This document shows, one piece after another, positions 63,975-64,000 of a stretch of 64,000 bases of DNA. Each line of letters begins with the position of its first letter. The first letter of the stretch is position 1. A program made the translations under genes and the position numbers. This DNA is from Anaerolineae bacterium (GTDB taxonomy: Bacteria; Chloroflexota; Anaerolineae; 4572-78; J111), in contig JAKLJP010000037.1 in the NCBI GenBank assembly GCA_023151115.1, positions 12,642 through 76,641 of the forward strand, read 5' to 3'. The notes below the pieces were generated by a model. The model had not been told where the DNA came from. It did not search any database and saw only the letters and a list, made by a program, of their open reading frames with translations.

Positions 63975-64000
63975 TCTACCAAACTTGTGGAGGGGTAAAT
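63930..64000 (+). mobile_element. Putative left end of an IS3-like insertion sequence (partial)
   Basis: From about 63930 the sequence reads TGGCCCCAAAAACTGGACCA, then CGAGCTAAGGTGGATTGAAG, resembling the ends of IS3-family elements. The window stops at GGAGGGGTAAAT, which looks like a ribosome binding site and the first two bases of a start codon, so a transposase gene probably begins just outside. It interrupts the beta-helix gene. Exact end not determined. Confidence 0.55.

Overview
The window looks like a chromosomal piece of a Chloroflexota bacterium, probably Anaerolineae-like. This rests on overall protein character: many sugar ABC transporters, Ala/Thr-rich 'TATA' linkers in surface proteins, an effector-associated domain, STAND-like ATPases, many toxin-antitoxin pairs and spacers full of short palindromic words. 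No rRNA, tRNA or CRISPR array was seen. Most genes lie on the minus strand. Several start with TTG or GTG behind a good ribosome binding site, and one appears to start with ATT.

Left part (1-9.9 kb): the end of a MalEFG-type sugar transport operon, a convergent pair of signalling genes (a response regulator and a hybrid histidine kinase that overlap at their 3' ends), a double-cupredoxin lipoprotein, an AlkZ-like DNA glycosylase and a ROK sugar kinase. 9.9-20.7 kb: carbamoyl-phosphate synthase, with carA and carB separated by about 2.5 kb of HNH and toxin-antitoxin genes and a strange membrane protein made of Ile-Pro-Val repeats; then pyruvate phosphate dikinase. 20.9-25.2 kb: a SnoaL-like protein, a MNT/HEPN pair, an M23 peptidase, an EamA transporter and a pseudogene scrap.

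25.2-35.4 kb: one long minus-strand catabolic block running from a LacI regulator through a dehydrogenase, a ribose-type ABC transporter (binding protein, two permeases, one single-domain ATPase), a dehydrogenase that lost its cofactor domain, a DegT aminotransferase, a Gfo/Idh/MocA dehydrogenase and an acetyltransferase. This is best read as uptake and breakdown of a polyol or amino-sugar-like compound. 35.7-47.5 kb: two HtrA proteases, a NarL-type two-component system, VOC, AraC and MarR-GNAT genes, an FtsX/MacB-type ABC exporter whose promoter shares a 30-base element with the two-component operon, and a DUF4258/YgiT pair next to a shortened DinB-like gene.

47.5-60.3 kb: an effector-associated-domain receptor with three outer jelly-roll modules, RdgB, a membrane protein, an alpha/beta hydrolase, three ATPases (one with a broken P-loop, one fused to TPRs and membrane helices) and a VIT-VWA surface protein. 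60.7-64 kb: a molybdopterin oxidoreductase and a beta-helix surface protein cut by what looks like the left end of an insertion sequence at the window edge.

A theme crosses the whole window. Families of short words (for example GTCTTGC, GGAGATT, GTAGCA, GAGGCGAG, TGGTCAA) are arranged as tandem copies in inverted pairs in most spacers. The same words also lie in frame inside carA, carB, the VWA gene and the molybdopterin oxidoreductase, where they encode extra loops.
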